Source: Yoonia ponticola (GTDB lineage Bacteria > Pseudomonadota > Alphaproteobacteria > Rhodobacterales > Rhodobacteraceae). Taken from it: DNA of 64,000 bases. The DNA lies in contig NZ_JACIJM010000009.1 in assembly GCF_014199395.1 (NCBI RefSeq), positions 1 through 64,000 of the forward strand, read 5' to 3'. The notes beneath the pieces are model-generated. The model did no database searches. It was not told the DNA's origin and saw only the letters and a program-made list of their open reading frames with translations. Positions 1 through 8,791 of the stretch are shown in pieces; the first letter of the stretch is position 1, and the number at the start of each line of letters is the position of its first letter. A program made the translations under genes and the position numbers.

Positions 1-31
1 ACTCGTCTGTAAACCGTATTCCTTTGTTCAT
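1..31 (-). CDS. 5' end of probable IS3 OrfA transposase (partial)
   Basis: Ten codons are visible, reading MNKGIRFTDE, with the ATG at bases 29-31 and a purine-rich ribosome binding site just upstream on the minus strand. The start resembles the N-terminus of IS3-family OrfA helix-turn-helix proteins (basic residues, then FT-D/E-E-F-K). The rest lies outside the window, so this is a family guess supported by the IS-like end at base 93. Confidence 0.45.
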   Translation of the reverse strand, partial: MNKGIRFTDE

Positions 32-93
32 ATCCGTCTCTCCTTGGTTCCAAAATTACCAAGCAAAGCGTCTACAAATCTAGGGGCACCTCA
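1..93 (-). mobile_element. Left edge of an IS3-type insertion sequence (cut by window)
   Basis: Bases 83-93, read on the minus strand, give TGAGGTGCCCC, which resembles the terminal inverted repeat of several IS3-family elements. Inward of it, also on the minus strand, come a Shine-Dalgarno-like AAGGAGAG and an ATG. Only one end is visible, so the assignment rests on the terminal motif plus the first ten codons of the encoded protein. The element ends 19 bases before the phospholipase-D family start codon. Confidence 0.5.
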
Positions 94-111
94 AAAAGTG
101 TTTGTGAGAAA

Positions 112-1662
112 ATGAAACGATTTTTGAAGTTGGTTTTCACTGTATTCATGGGCGCAGCAATCGCCGTCTTTGTGGCGCGATTGGCCTTTCCCTTACCTGA
201 CATTTCACAGCGTGTGGCGAGCATGGCGTTACCCGCTTCTGCGGCAACGCCGCTTGGGCGATTGATGGCTGATGGGGGCGTGAACCATCCTGATAAATCT
301 GGCGTTATTCCGCTTCGCGGCGGGCATGATGCGCTTGCAAGTAGGCTGGCAGTAATTGCGGCTGCGGAGCAATCGATAGATGCGCAATACTACATCTGGC
401 ATGATGATGTGTCCGGCATTCTGTTGCTGGGTGCTCTGCAAGATGCGGCACAGCGCGGTGTACGCGTGCGATTGCTGCTTGATGACAACGGCGTGCCGGG
501 GTTGGATGATTTTATGGCGGCGTTGAATGCGCAGGACAACTTCGAGATTAGGCTGTTCAATCCGTCTACTGTCCGCTCGCCAAGGTTGGCGGGCTATGCA
601 TTTTATTTTTTCCGCATGAACCGGCGAATGCATAACAAATCCCTAATCGCGGATGGGGCTGTGGCGATTGTTGGCGGGCGTAACATCGGGGATGAGTATT
701 TTCAGGTTGGCGATGACGTATTCTACGTGGATATGGATGTGCTGGCGATCGGCGCGGTTGTGCCTGAAACTGCTGCAGTGTTTGATGATTACTGGAATAG
801 CGCATCGGTTTTCGAGATCGAGAGCATTATTGATGGTATCGGTAATCTAGCCGCCTTCGAAACGCGCGCCGCGCAGGTCGCGGCGAGCGCTGAAGCAACC
901 GAATTTCTAAGTGAGTTGGGCAATAATGCCGACCGCTACACGCGCGGAGCGGCTGATATAGAATGGACAGATGTTCAACTCGTTGCGGATGATCCCGTCA
1001 AAGGGCAGGGGGTGGCCAACACCGATCAGCTCATGATTATGAGGCTTGGCGCAATCTTGGGCGACACCACAGAGCGTCTGGATTTGGTGTCGGCCTATTT
1101 TGTACCCGGTAGAGTAGGTACTGCTTATTTCAATAACCTTGCACGATCCGGTGTCGAAGTGCGCATCCTGACAAATGCGTTGAACACAACCGACGTGTTA
1201 ACGGTGCATGCCGGATACACAAAATACCGACGCGAATTGCTAGAAGCTGGGGTGGACCTTTTTGAACTAAAGCTGCGAGGTAACATGACGGCAGCGCAAG
1301 ATGGTCCCGGTTTGCCGCTCGGCCTTTCTGGTGCGAGCCTGCATGCAAAGACCTTCGCTATCGACGACGACCGGATATTCATCGGTTCATTCAATTTTGA
1401 CCCGCGCTCTGCTTCGCTGAATTGCGAGATGGGTTTTTTGATCGATAGTCCAACTTTGGCAAGCCGGGTCAGCGCGGGATTTGACGGTCCGCTGGCTGAA
1501 GTCAGCTATCGGCCCGATATAACGCCAGAAGCAAAGATGATTTGGCGCGAGACCATGGGCGACGACAGCGTTGTGACTTATCAGGAAGAACCCGGGGCAA
1601 CATGGTTACAACAAATCGCCATTGTGGTGATTGGGTTCTTGCCAGTCGAATGGTTGATTTAA
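112..1662 (+). CDS. Phospholipase D family protein (cardiolipin synthase-like)
   Basis: 516 residues with two HKD motifs of the phospholipase D superfamily. The first is H174-x-K176-x4-D181 in HNKSLIADG, the second H411-x-K413-x4-D418 in LHAKTFAIDDD. Each is followed by the usual G-G/S-x-N/F-D element. A hydrophobic N-terminal segment (about residues 5-25) and a hydrophobic C-terminus point to membrane attachment. By family, such proteins transfer or hydrolyse phosphatidyl groups on phospholipids, often as cardiolipin synthase-like enzymes; the exact substrate cannot be read from sequence. The gene starts 19 bases from the end of an IS-like element, so its native promoter may have been displaced. 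It stands alone ahead of the OmpA gene, separated by 148 bases. Confidence 0.85.
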   Translation: MKRFLKLVFTVFMGAAIAVFVARLAFPLPDISQRVASMALPASAATPLGRLMADGGVNHPDKSGVIPLRGGHDALASRLAVIAAAEQSIDAQYYIWHDDVSGILLLGALQDAAQRGVRVRLLLDDNGVPGLDDFMAALNAQDNFEIRLFNPSTVRSPRLAGYAFYFFRMNRRMHNKSLIADGAVAIVGGRNIGDEYFQVGDDVFYVDMDVLAIGAVVPETAAVFDDYWNSASVFEIESIIDGIGNLAAFETRAAQVAASAEATEFLSELGNNADRYTRGAADIEWTDVQLVADDPVKGQGVANTDQLMIMRLGAILGDTTERLDLVSAYFVPGRVGTAYFNNLARSGVEVRILTNALNTTDVLTVHAGYTKYRRELLEAGVDLFELKLRGNMTAAQDGPGLPLGLSGASLHAKTFAIDDDRIFIGSFNFDPRSASLNCEMGFLIDSPTLASRVSAGFDGPLAEVSYRPDITPEAKMIWRETMGDDSVVTYQEEPGATWLQQIAIVVIGFLPVEWLI

Positions 1663-1810
1663 ACCGAACATTTCAAATATCGGGTGCCTTGCGCTATCTA
1701 TAACAACGCATGCGCCTAGTGGATTTAGGCCAAGCGCCATGGAACCATTGAGGGCCTTCTGGGTTTTTCTTGAGATGCTTAAAAATGAAACGAAATGAAA
1801 AGAGCCCCTT

Positions 1811-3826
1811 ATGTCACATAAATCCTTTAAAATGACGACGGCAATCGCTGCATGCCTTTCCATTACAGCACCCGCGCCAATTTGGGCGCAAGAGGCGGGT
1901 GACAGCTTCCCCTGCGTGGCACCTGACGGTGCCGAAGTGACTGATCCCACGATGCTGTCCGAGGCGCTCATGACGTATCTCGTCGTGGGCACGCGGAGCG
2001 ATGACTTTGGAAGTTGTGATGCCGTTGCTGTTCAAAGCGCGCTTGAAGTAGGCGGCGAAGATCTTGGGGCCGCCTTGGCCAATGCGCCTGGCGAATTGCA
2101 AGCGCAACTGCCGGATGCCGATGGAATTGTGGCGGTTGGGGAGGCTGAGGCAGTAGCCGATGCTGTACCTATGACTGAAGTGGAAGCCGACATTGAGGCC
2201 GAGACAGAGTCTGCAACTGACGTTGAAGCCGAAGCAGAAACAGAGGTTACGCCAGAAGTGGAAGCTGCGTCGGATGCGCAAACTACTCCAGAAGCTGCGC
2301 CTGAAAGTGAACCAGGAGTTGCATCGACTGCGGAGGCAGAGGTTGAAGCAGAGGCCGACGTTGCGCCTGAACTGGAAACCGAAGCTGAAGCAGACGCAGA
2401 AGTCGAAACCGACAAATTGGCTGACGCGCTTGCGGAAGAAGCCGAGCCGGTAGAAGGTACGAGCGAGGCTGCACCGCAAGCTGATCAAGATGCTGGTGCA
2501 GACGACGTTGGTGCGGATGAGCCAAGTGCAACCGATGCCGCGCCTGTAGAGGATACAGCCTCTGATGAATCCGTGGATGCGATCGAGGATACGTCTGCAG
2601 AAATACCAGATGAGATCGACGATACAGCAGAAACTGGCGACACGAATGAAGTTAACGACGCAGAGATCGCCGACGTTGCGGACGGCGCCGGGGAAGCTGG
2701 CAGCGAGCAGCTTACAGACGAAGAACGCCAAACGCTTAACCAAGAACGTGAGAGCGAAGCCGTAATTGCGTCACCATCGGCCGCGGCCGGTGATGACGGT
2801 GAAAATGCCGAAGAGGCAGAGGCTGAAGTTGAGACCGAAGTCGTTGCGGAAAATGATGTCCGCCGCAGTGACGAAGATTTTGCAACTGCGGCTGTCGGCG
2901 ATGCGCAAGTCACCGAGGACGACAAAGACGATGGTGGCCCGTCCAATTTCGAAAAGGCACTATTGTTGGGGCTGGGGGCGGCGGTCGTCGGCTCTGTTTT
3001 GAATAATGGTGACCAAGTTGTGTCCAACTCTGGCGACCGTGTGATCATTGAGCGCGACGGCGAACTGCGCGTCCTGAAAAACGATGATGTCTTGCTGCGC
3101 AGACCCGGAGCGCAGGTGCAGACGCAGACTTTTAACGACGGGTCGACACGCTCTGTTCTCGCCTATGAAGACGGCAGTCAGATCATCACGGTCCGCGCAA
3201 ACGACGGCACCGTGCTGCGACGCACGCTGATCCGCGCGCAAGACGGGACCGAGGTCGTGCTCTTCGACGACACTCAAGTCGCTGAACCAATTGAGTTTTC
3301 CGAATTACCCGCGGTTGAGGCGCGTAAAGACGTGCAATCCATCGACACGTCAAATCAAGCCGCATTGAGAGACGCGCTGCAAGCGGCGTTGCTTGCAGAT
3401 GTAAATCGCCAGTTTTCGTTGCAGCAAATTCGTGACTTCAAACGTGTCCGCAATCTTGCGCCAGAAGTTGAGTTGGACCAGATCACGTTTGCAACGGGAT
3501 CTGCAGCGATCCAACCCGCGCAAGCCGAAGAACTACGCGCACTCGGGTTATCAATGGTGAATATCATCGAGACCAATCCACAGGCGGTTTTCTTGGTTGA
3601 AGGTCACACCGATGCGGTCGGAAGCGCGAGCTATAATCTTTCGCTGTCAGACCGACGCGCGGAAACTGTCGCACTGGCATTGACTGAATATTTTGGCGTT
3701 CCACCGCAAAATCTGATCACTCAAGGCTATGGTGAGACTGACCTCAAAATTGAAGTGCTAACGGACGAGCGGGCCAATCGCCGGGCATCTGTCCGCAACA
3801 TTACGCGCCTGTTGAACCGCTCTTAA
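1811..3826 (+). CDS. OmpA family outer membrane protein with long acidic domain
   Basis: 671 residues. A signal peptide (about 1-26, ending in IWAQ) precedes a short Cys-containing segment. Residues about 100-370 are extremely rich in Glu, Asp, Ala, Val and Thr with irregular EAEAE-type repeats and look disordered. A short hydrophobic helix follows (about 378-396, LLLGLGAAVVGS), then a beta-rich segment with G-D/N-D-G turns. The C-terminal OmpA/Pal peptidoglycan-binding domain spans about 555-670, with FATGSAAI, VEGHTDAVGS and NRRASVRN. The family anchors the outer membrane to peptidoglycan; the acidic linker probably spans periplasm or surface. A good terminator follows the stop. Confidence 0.85.
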   Translation: MSHKSFKMTTAIAACLSITAPAPIWAQEAGDSFPCVAPDGAEVTDPTMLSEALMTYLVVGTRSDDFGSCDAVAVQSALEVGGEDLGAALANAPGELQAQLPDADGIVAVGEAEAVADAVPMTEVEADIEAETESATDVEAEAETEVTPEVEAASDAQTTPEAAPESEPGVASTAEAEVEAEADVAPELETEAEADAEVETDKLADALAEEAEPVEGTSEAAPQADQDAGADDVGADEPSATDAAPVEDTASDESVDAIEDTSAEIPDEIDDTAETGDTNEVNDAEIADVADGAGEAGSEQLTDEERQTLNQERESEAVIASPSAAAGDDGENAEEAEAEVETEVVAENDVRRSDEDFATAAVGDAQVTEDDKDDGGPSNFEKALLLGLGAAVVGSVLNNGDQVVSNSGDRVIIERDGELRVLKNDDVLLRRPGAQVQTQTFNDGSTRSVLAYEDGSQIITVRANDGTVLRRTLIRAQDGTEVVLFDDTQVAEPIEFSELPAVEARKDVQSIDTSNQAALRDALQAALLADVNRQFSLQQIRDFKRVRNLAPEVELDQITFATGSAAIQPAQAEELRALGLSMVNIIETNPQAVFLVEGHTDAVGSASYNLSLSDRRAETVALALTEYFGVPPQNLITQGYGETDLKIEVLTDERANRRASVRNITRLLNRS

Positions 3827-3851
3827 CGTAAGTTCTACATCAATTGGAAAC

Positions 3852-3880
3852 GGGGCCTCGTGAAGTGAGGTCCCTTTTTT
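3852..3880 (+). terminator. Rho-independent terminator of the OmpA gene
   Basis: An 8-bp stem (3852-3859 with 3867-3874, one G-U pair) with a 7-base loop is followed directly by six T residues (3875-3880). It lies 25 bases after the OmpA stop codon. Confidence 0.85.
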
Positions 3881-4026
3881 ACCATACCATTGAAATGAAC
3901 ATCCAGTGTCCGAGAGTGTATACATACATCACTAAATTCGCGTTTCCCGACTAAGGTAGGCATCACCAAATTTGGAATCTAATGCGCGCTGAGAAACGTC
4001 AGATAACCTGGACGTTATCATCCTTC

Positions 4027-4953
4027 CTATTTCCGCGCTCCATTCAGGTACACAGACCGCTGACTTTTCCTAATATAAGTCCAAGCAATAAAACGGCTTG
4101 TCTTATGCCCTTGCGCCATCTCAACAACTCTATAATCAGCAACTTTTGTTTTTGTTAAAATTCGGTGAAGCGGCTTCAGGTTATCCTTTTTCGACACCAA
4201 GGACGTAAACCATAGGCATTGGTCGGCGAACGCCTTGCTCTGTTCAACCATGCTCGCGATGAACTTTATCTCGCCACCCGGACACCAGAGTTCAGCGTTT
4301 TGGCCCCCGAAGTTGAGTTTGTTTGAATGCCCTTTTCCAAGGTTGCGCCACTTGCGTTGGGCCCCTTTAGTCGCCTGCTCGATGGACGCATGAAACGGCG
4401 GATTACACATAGTGATGTGGAACGCATCACTGGGTTTAATCACGCCTTTAAAGATATCTTCAGGTTTTGGTTGTAGCCTAAGGGAGACGTCCAGTTTGTT
4501 GAAGTCGCAGATTTGCTGCGCCGATTTGATCGCGGTCGGGTCGACATCGACGCCAGTAAAATGCCAGTCGTATTCGCGTTGCCCAGTAAGCGGATACACC
4601 AAGCTCGCGCCGGTCCCGATGTCTAACGCTTTGATGTGACGCCCGCGCGGGATTTGTTGATTGTTACTTTCGGCAAGCAGGTCCGCCAGATAGTGGATGT
4701 AGTCGACGCGACCGGGGATCGGCGGGCATAGGTAACTGGCTGGGATATCCCAGAAATCAACGGCGTAGTACGTCTTGAGCAGCGCACGGTTCAGCATGCG
4801 GACCGCCGCCCCATCGTGAAAATCAATCGTCGTCTGACCAAGTGGATTGATGATCGTGAATGGCTCTAGTTCCGGTAGACCCGCCACCAAACGCGCGAAA
4901 TCGTAACCGTCTTTGTGTTGATTACGGGGGTGCAGTTTCGTTTTGGCGGACAC
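4027..4953 (-). CDS. rlmF: 23S rRNA (adenine(1618)-N(6))-methyltransferase RlmF
   Basis: 308 residues. RlmF (YbiN) methylates N6 of A1618 in 23S rRNA using S-adenosylmethionine. The N-terminus LHPRNQHKDGYDF matches the family's HPRN-H-Y-DF opening. A SAM-binding motif DIGTGAS lies at 111-117, the acidic GVDVDPTA strand at 134-141, and the N6-adenine methyltransferase motif NPPF at 184-187. Length is normal for the family. The gene is monocistronic, convergent with the OmpA gene. Base numbering of the target is from E. coli and is family knowledge. Confidence 0.9.
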   Translation of the reverse strand: MSAKTKLHPRNQHKDGYDFARLVAGLPELEPFTIINPLGQTTIDFHDGAAVRMLNRALLKTYYAVDFWDIPASYLCPPIPGRVDYIHYLADLLAESNNQQIPRGRHIKALDIGTGASLVYPLTGQREYDWHFTGVDVDPTAIKSAQQICDFNKLDVSLRLQPKPEDIFKGVIKPSDAFHITMCNPPFHASIEQATKGAQRKWRNLGKGHSNKLNFGGQNAELWCPGGEIKFIASMVEQSKAFADQCLWFTSLVSKKDNLKPLHRILTKTKVADYRVVEMAQGHKTSRFIAWTYIRKSQRSVYLNGARK

Positions 4954-5030
4954 GGGGCTGCCTTTATAAAAGTGGTAATCGTTGCCCAGAACAGGAATTC
5001 ATATCAGGCATGTCGAAAGTGAGAACGCGG

Positions 5031-5552
5031 TTAACCCGTGATGCCTTCGGTTTGAGGAAGCGGGTTTGGCGATGTCACATCTTCGGGCCGTCGCTTTTCA
5101 TAAAAGGCGTTGCCGCCCGCCGTTAAGACATAGTGAATATTGTTGAAATTGGCGGTGTACCAAGCGGCGTGAAAAAAGCGGGCGCCGCTTACTTTTGGGT
5201 GTCTTTCGCCGGTCAGGACAGCCGACGCTGAGGCCAACGCCAATGCACGGCCCTGATCATTCATCGACTTGGTCATCACGCCTGGTGCGAACTGGTTTTT
5301 CTGGCTGACTACCGCGCAGACGGTATCGGGGAAGTCGTCAGATTGTACGCGGTTCATCAACACGCTGCCGACCGCGATCATCCCATCCCGACTAGAGCGG
5401 TTCGATTCAAAATACATCGCCCGCGCCATGCAGTTGACGTCAGACGATGCAACCGTCGTGATCGTCGGCTCTGGTTGACGCGTGCAACCAGCAAGGCCGA
5501 CGGTCGCCACTAGCGCCAATATCAGCGCTTTTTTCGGTTTAGCGTTTAACAA
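5031..5552 (-). CDS. SleB-like cell wall hydrolase, lipoprotein
   Basis: 173 residues. The N-terminus is a lipoprotein signal with lipobox GLAGC (Cys23). The body is a Hydrolase_2 (SleB/CwlJ) domain: it starts at the family signature CMARAMYFES, continues with GMIAVGSVLMNRV and ends near FFHAAWY. The family's Glu (in YFES) is the accepted catalytic acid in SleB-type peptidoglycan hydrolases. It therefore probably trims peptidoglycan from the periplasmic face of a membrane. It is transcribed toward rlmF with 77 bases between them, so the two could share a transcript. Confidence 0.85.
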   Translation of the reverse strand: MLNAKPKKALILALVATVGLAGCTRQPEPTITTVASSDVNCMARAMYFESNRSSRDGMIAVGSVLMNRVQSDDFPDTVCAVVSQKNQFAPGVMTKSMNDQGRALALASASAVLTGERHPKVSGARFFHAAWYTANFNNIHYVLTAGGNAFYEKRRPEDVTSPNPLPQTEGITG

Positions 5553-5938
5553 TAGGCATACTCCCTTAACTGCTTGTAGCGAGCCGCGTTCGTGGCCTCA
5601 AGCTAGGAAGCAGTCAGGCGGCGGAACCATACCAAGGTAAAACCGGACAGGGGAATGCGGTGATGCTACGTCGTTGAACGTCAAGAACGGCAAAGTGGGC
5701 GGTGAAGCGTAAAGAAACAGCGTACAGACGACCATATGCCGCGTTAGCCTGACGGAGACCGGGAAGTGGTCGATATCTTGTCCTTGGTTTTGTAGTCTGA
5801 CATGACGCCACCGACTGCACTGTCCTGTCCCGCGATTTTGGTCGAAGCGGTCTTTATAGTTGGGGCATTGACCTACTATTTTCGCGATCAGGGCTTTGCT
5901 GCTCTGGGCCATTCCGAAGAACGTCAAAAAATGCTGAC
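5553..5938. other. Intergenic region without a recognised gene
   Basis: 386 bases between the cell wall hydrolase start and the LysR stop. Reading frames of 130 codons or fewer exist on both strands, but none shows a recognisable domain or a good ribosome binding site. The promoter for the hydrolase lipoprotein should lie at the low-coordinate end. Confidence 0.5.
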
Positions 5939-6871
5939 TTACTCTGATCGGTGTTCGACGATGCAGCTTTGCGGTCCAATTTGCGCGAAATGCGCGCGGC
6001 ATGCTGCGACGAAATGTTGAACCAATCGGCGCGGGCGCGATTTATCGTAGCCGATTGCGAGGGTTAAAGGCGGCAATGGGTCAGAGATCGGCAGGCCAAC
6101 CAATGCTTCGCCGCAATAGCTTGTTCTGGTTAATGGCTGCATGTTCAAAACGGCACAGCCATGGCCCGCGCTGACAAGGCTTCGGACCATTTCGGTCGAG
6201 TTGGCGTAAGCGGCAACTGAAATATCATCGACTTGGGCTTCGAACAGGCTTTGATAATAGGGGGCGGCGACTGGTCGGTTGAGGACGACCAAAGGCTGTG
6301 TGGCAATCTGTGCGACAGTGACGCTAGATTGCTTGGCGAACGCGTGACCCGCAGGCACCAGACAAAACGCGGGCGCTTCGATCAAGACATCAAAAGTAAC
6401 AGAAGGGCGGGCACCTTCGCTGACAAACAGGATGGCGTCGTAGCTTCCTTTCAGTAGCCCATCTTGGGCGCTATCGTTGTCGCATTCGTCTAGATGTAGC
6501 GAAACATCACGGCCTTTTGGCACAAAGCTGGCAAGGATCTGCGGCAGGAATGCTGGGGCAATTGGCGCGTAATATCCGATACGCAACGTCCCGCTAAGCG
6601 CTTGTTTCAGATCAGCGCCTTCGGCCAAAACCGCCGCGTAATCCTCAAGCAATCGTTCGAACTTTTGGGCGACCTGTCGCCCGCTGGCATTGGCTTCAAT
6701 CCCGCGCGACCGTTGCCTGATGGTGAGCGTCAGATCAAAGGCGGCTTCAATCTGATCAATAGCAGCGCCAATCGCTGAGGCGGCGATATTCAGCTCTGCC
6801 GCTGCCTTCGAGATATTCCCATGCCGCAACGCCGTCGTGAAATATTCCATCGCCTTGAGCGAAATCGCCAT
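5939..6871 (-). CDS. LysR family transcriptional regulator
   Basis: 310 residues. An N-terminal LysR winged helix-turn-helix (about 1-60, with FTTALRHGNISKAAAELN and AIDQIEAAF) is followed by a periplasmic-binding-fold effector domain (about 90-295). It is divergent from the hydroxylase/PanB-like pair across a 103-base AT-rich spacer, the usual arrangement for a LysR protein and its target operon. I infer that it regulates 6975-8738; the inducer is unknown. Confidence 0.85.
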   Translation of the reverse strand: MAISLKAMEYFTTALRHGNISKAAAELNIAASAIGAAIDQIEAAFDLTLTIRQRSRGIEANASGRQVAQKFERLLEDYAAVLAEGADLKQALSGTLRIGYYAPIAPAFLPQILASFVPKGRDVSLHLDECDNDSAQDGLLKGSYDAILFVSEGARPSVTFDVLIEAPAFCLVPAGHAFAKQSSVTVAQIATQPLVVLNRPVAAPYYQSLFEAQVDDISVAAYANSTEMVRSLVSAGHGCAVLNMQPLTRTSYCGEALVGLPISDPLPPLTLAIGYDKSRPRRLVQHFVAACRAHFAQIGPQSCIVEHRSE

Positions 6872-6881
6872 CTATACCTCT

Positions 6882-6913
6882 ATTAATCAGACTTAGTTTA
6901 TCAGTTTAATCTG
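6882..6913. promoter_or_regulatory. Possible LysR binding region between divergent genes
   Basis: An AT-rich stretch in the 103-base divergent spacer contains repeated half-sites: TTAATCAGA, TTTATCAG and TTTAATCTG. LysR proteins commonly bind such partly repeated T-N11-A sites. The assignment is positional and by sequence look only. Confidence 0.35.
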
Positions 6914-6974
6914 TTTTCCATGCATTCTGCTTTCTGTCAAACTCAAAGATATACTCTGAAAGAAAGTTATCCAG

Positions 6975-7955
6975 ATGGATCAGGAGCCTCTCAAAGGTTG
7001 GAACCACGTTCCGGCTGTCCCGCTTCAAGTATCGCCGTTCTTTCGTTGGCCATTGCGCCCGTTGGAAATGCTCGCGTGGGTCTGGAATTCTTGGTTCTTG
7101 ATCACTGAGAAGCTGATCATCGTCGGCATCGCCTTTGTCTCATTTTACTGGTTTCAGCCACCGCTTGCGGAATCCAAGACACTGGCTTTCGGCTGGATTA
7201 CAGAGATGTATGTCCGTAACTTGGTCCTTATGATCGCAGTGGCGGGCGGGCTGCATCTGTATTTCTATACCTTCACCAAGCAAGGCAAAGAGCTGCGGTA
7301 TGATCCGCGCCCGCTGATGAAGAATGGCCGCCAGTTCACCTTGGGCGGGCAGATCAAAGACAACATGTTCTGGACGCTGGCGAGCGGTGTTACGATCTGG
7401 ACCGCCTACGAGGTCTTGATGTTCTGGGCGCTTGCAAACGGGTACGCGCCATTGCTCACGTGGGCCGCCCATCCGGTCTGGTTCGTCGCAATGTTCTTGC
7501 TAATCCCAATCTGGGAGAGCTTTTATTTCTACTGGATTCACCGATTTTTGCACATTCCGTTTTTCTACAAACACATCCATGCGCTGCATCACCGCAATAT
7601 CAATGTTGGACCGTGGTCGGGGCTGTCGATGCATCCTGTGGAGCATGTGATTTTTCTAGGCTCGGTGCTGATCCATTGGATTGTTGCGGCACATCCCGTC
7701 CACATCCTGTTCCACCTGCAATACTACACGCTGACCGCTGCCACGACCCACACCGGCTTTGAAGGATTGGTTGTCAAAGACGAAAACAGACTTGCGCTGG
7801 GCACGTTCCACCACCAAATGCACCACCGCTATTTCGAATGTAACTATGGCTCGCTTGAGATCCCGTGGGATAAGTTTTTCGGCTCGTTTCACGATGGCAC
7901 AACAACGGCTGACGCGCGGATCAAAGAGCGGCGCAAACGGATGGCGAGGAGCTAA
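6975..7955 (+). CDS. Sterol desaturase / fatty acid hydroxylase family membrane protein
   Basis: 326 residues, a membrane-bound di-iron oxygenase of the fatty acid hydroxylase superfamily. The His clusters are HRFLH (189-193), HALHH (202-206), HPVEH (220-224) and HHQMHH (279-284). Hydrophobic segments lie near 42-62, 83-100, 131-158 and 168-186. By family it hydroxylates or desaturates a lipid or carotenoid-like substrate at the membrane; the substrate cannot be read here. It is followed after 3 bases by the PanB-like gene and faces a LysR regulator, so it probably forms a two-gene regulated operon. Confidence 0.85.
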   Translation: MDQEPLKGWNHVPAVPLQVSPFFRWPLRPLEMLAWVWNSWFLITEKLIIVGIAFVSFYWFQPPLAESKTLAFGWITEMYVRNLVLMIAVAGGLHLYFYTFTKQGKELRYDPRPLMKNGRQFTLGGQIKDNMFWTLASGVTIWTAYEVLMFWALANGYAPLLTWAAHPVWFVAMFLLIPIWESFYFYWIHRFLHIPFFYKHIHALHHRNINVGPWSGLSMHPVEHVIFLGSVLIHWIVAAHPVHILFHLQYYTLTAATTHTGFEGLVVKDENRLALGTFHHQMHHRYFECNYGSLEIPWDKFFGSFHDGTTTADARIKERRKRMARS

Positions 7956-7958
7956 GCA

Positions 7959-8738
7959 ATGACTGCATTAACCGTCAAAGACCTGCTAGAGGCGAAAGGC
8001 AAACGCCAGCTTGCCTATGTGCAAGTCGCCCGCGAGGAAGAGGCGATTGCCGCCTCAGAGGCGGGCATGGATATGATCGGCACCGCCTTCATTCCCGAAC
8101 GTGCGCATTTTGCAAAGGCGGTTCCGAACACGCATTTTCAGTTCGGAATGCCGTGGGGCAAACACGCTGACGCGACCGAAGTTTTGCGAGATGCGATGAC
8201 CGCGATGCGGGGAGGTGCGCAGTCGGTCTATTGCGGCATGAGCCCGCACATTGTCGAACTACTCGCACGCGAAGGGGTGCCTGTGATTTCCCACGTTGGT
8301 TTGGTTCCGCCCAAAGCCACATGGACAGGCGGCTTTCGCGCCGTTGGTCGCACGCTTGCGCAGGCCAAGACGGTTTGGCAACATGTACAAGACTTTGAGG
8401 CAGCAGGGGCATTCGCCGTCGAGATGGAGGTCGTCGCGGCAAATCTCGCGACCGAAATCACCAACCGCACTTCAATGCTCACGATTTCGCTCGGATCAGG
8501 AAGCGGGTGCGACGCGCAATACCTATTCTCGGTTGATCTTCTCGGCGAAAACAGAGGGCACATCCCGCGCCACGCAAAGACCTACCGAAATTTCGCCGCC
8601 GAACGTGATCGGCTGCAAGTCGAACGAGTGGCTGCATACAAGGAATATATCGCCGACATAACATCCGGTGTGTTTCCCGACGCAGAGCATGTCGTGAACA
8701 TCGACGACGACGCACTACAGGACGTGTGGAAGGACTAG
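7959..8738 (+). CDS. PanB-like ketopantoate hydroxymethyltransferase family protein
   Basis: 259 residues in the PanB/phosphoenolpyruvate mutase TIM-barrel class. The clearest PanB signatures are GVPVISHVGLVPP (about 106-118), a GGFRAVGRT element, AGAFAVEMEVV (149-159, with the Glu at the catalytic position) and the CDAQYLFSVDLLG segment (184-196). The N-terminal metal-binding region is divergent: the classical GDS motif is absent. True PanB makes ketopantoate from alpha-ketoisovalerate and methylene-tetrahydrofolate. This divergent copy, next to a lipid hydroxylase and not to panC, may act on another keto acid. Start chosen 3 bases after the hydroxylase stop. Confidence 0.75.
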   Translation: MTALTVKDLLEAKGKRQLAYVQVAREEEAIAASEAGMDMIGTAFIPERAHFAKAVPNTHFQFGMPWGKHADATEVLRDAMTAMRGGAQSVYCGMSPHIVELLAREGVPVISHVGLVPPKATWTGGFRAVGRTLAQAKTVWQHVQDFEAAGAFAVEMEVVAANLATEITNRTSMLTISLGSGSGCDAQYLFSVDLLGENRGHIPRHAKTYRNFAAERDRLQVERVAAYKEYIADITSGVFPDAEHVVNIDDDALQDVWKD

Positions 8739-8791
8739 CAGGGAAGGGGGCGCAAAACTGGAATTGGGGTTTTGCAAACTGTTCTCGCGAT

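Noticed and set aside
2032..2415. Ser/Ala/Thr-rich minus-strand frame opposite the OmpA gene
   Set aside because: It is the complement of the acidic OmpA repeats; its composition is fully explained by the plus-strand gene.
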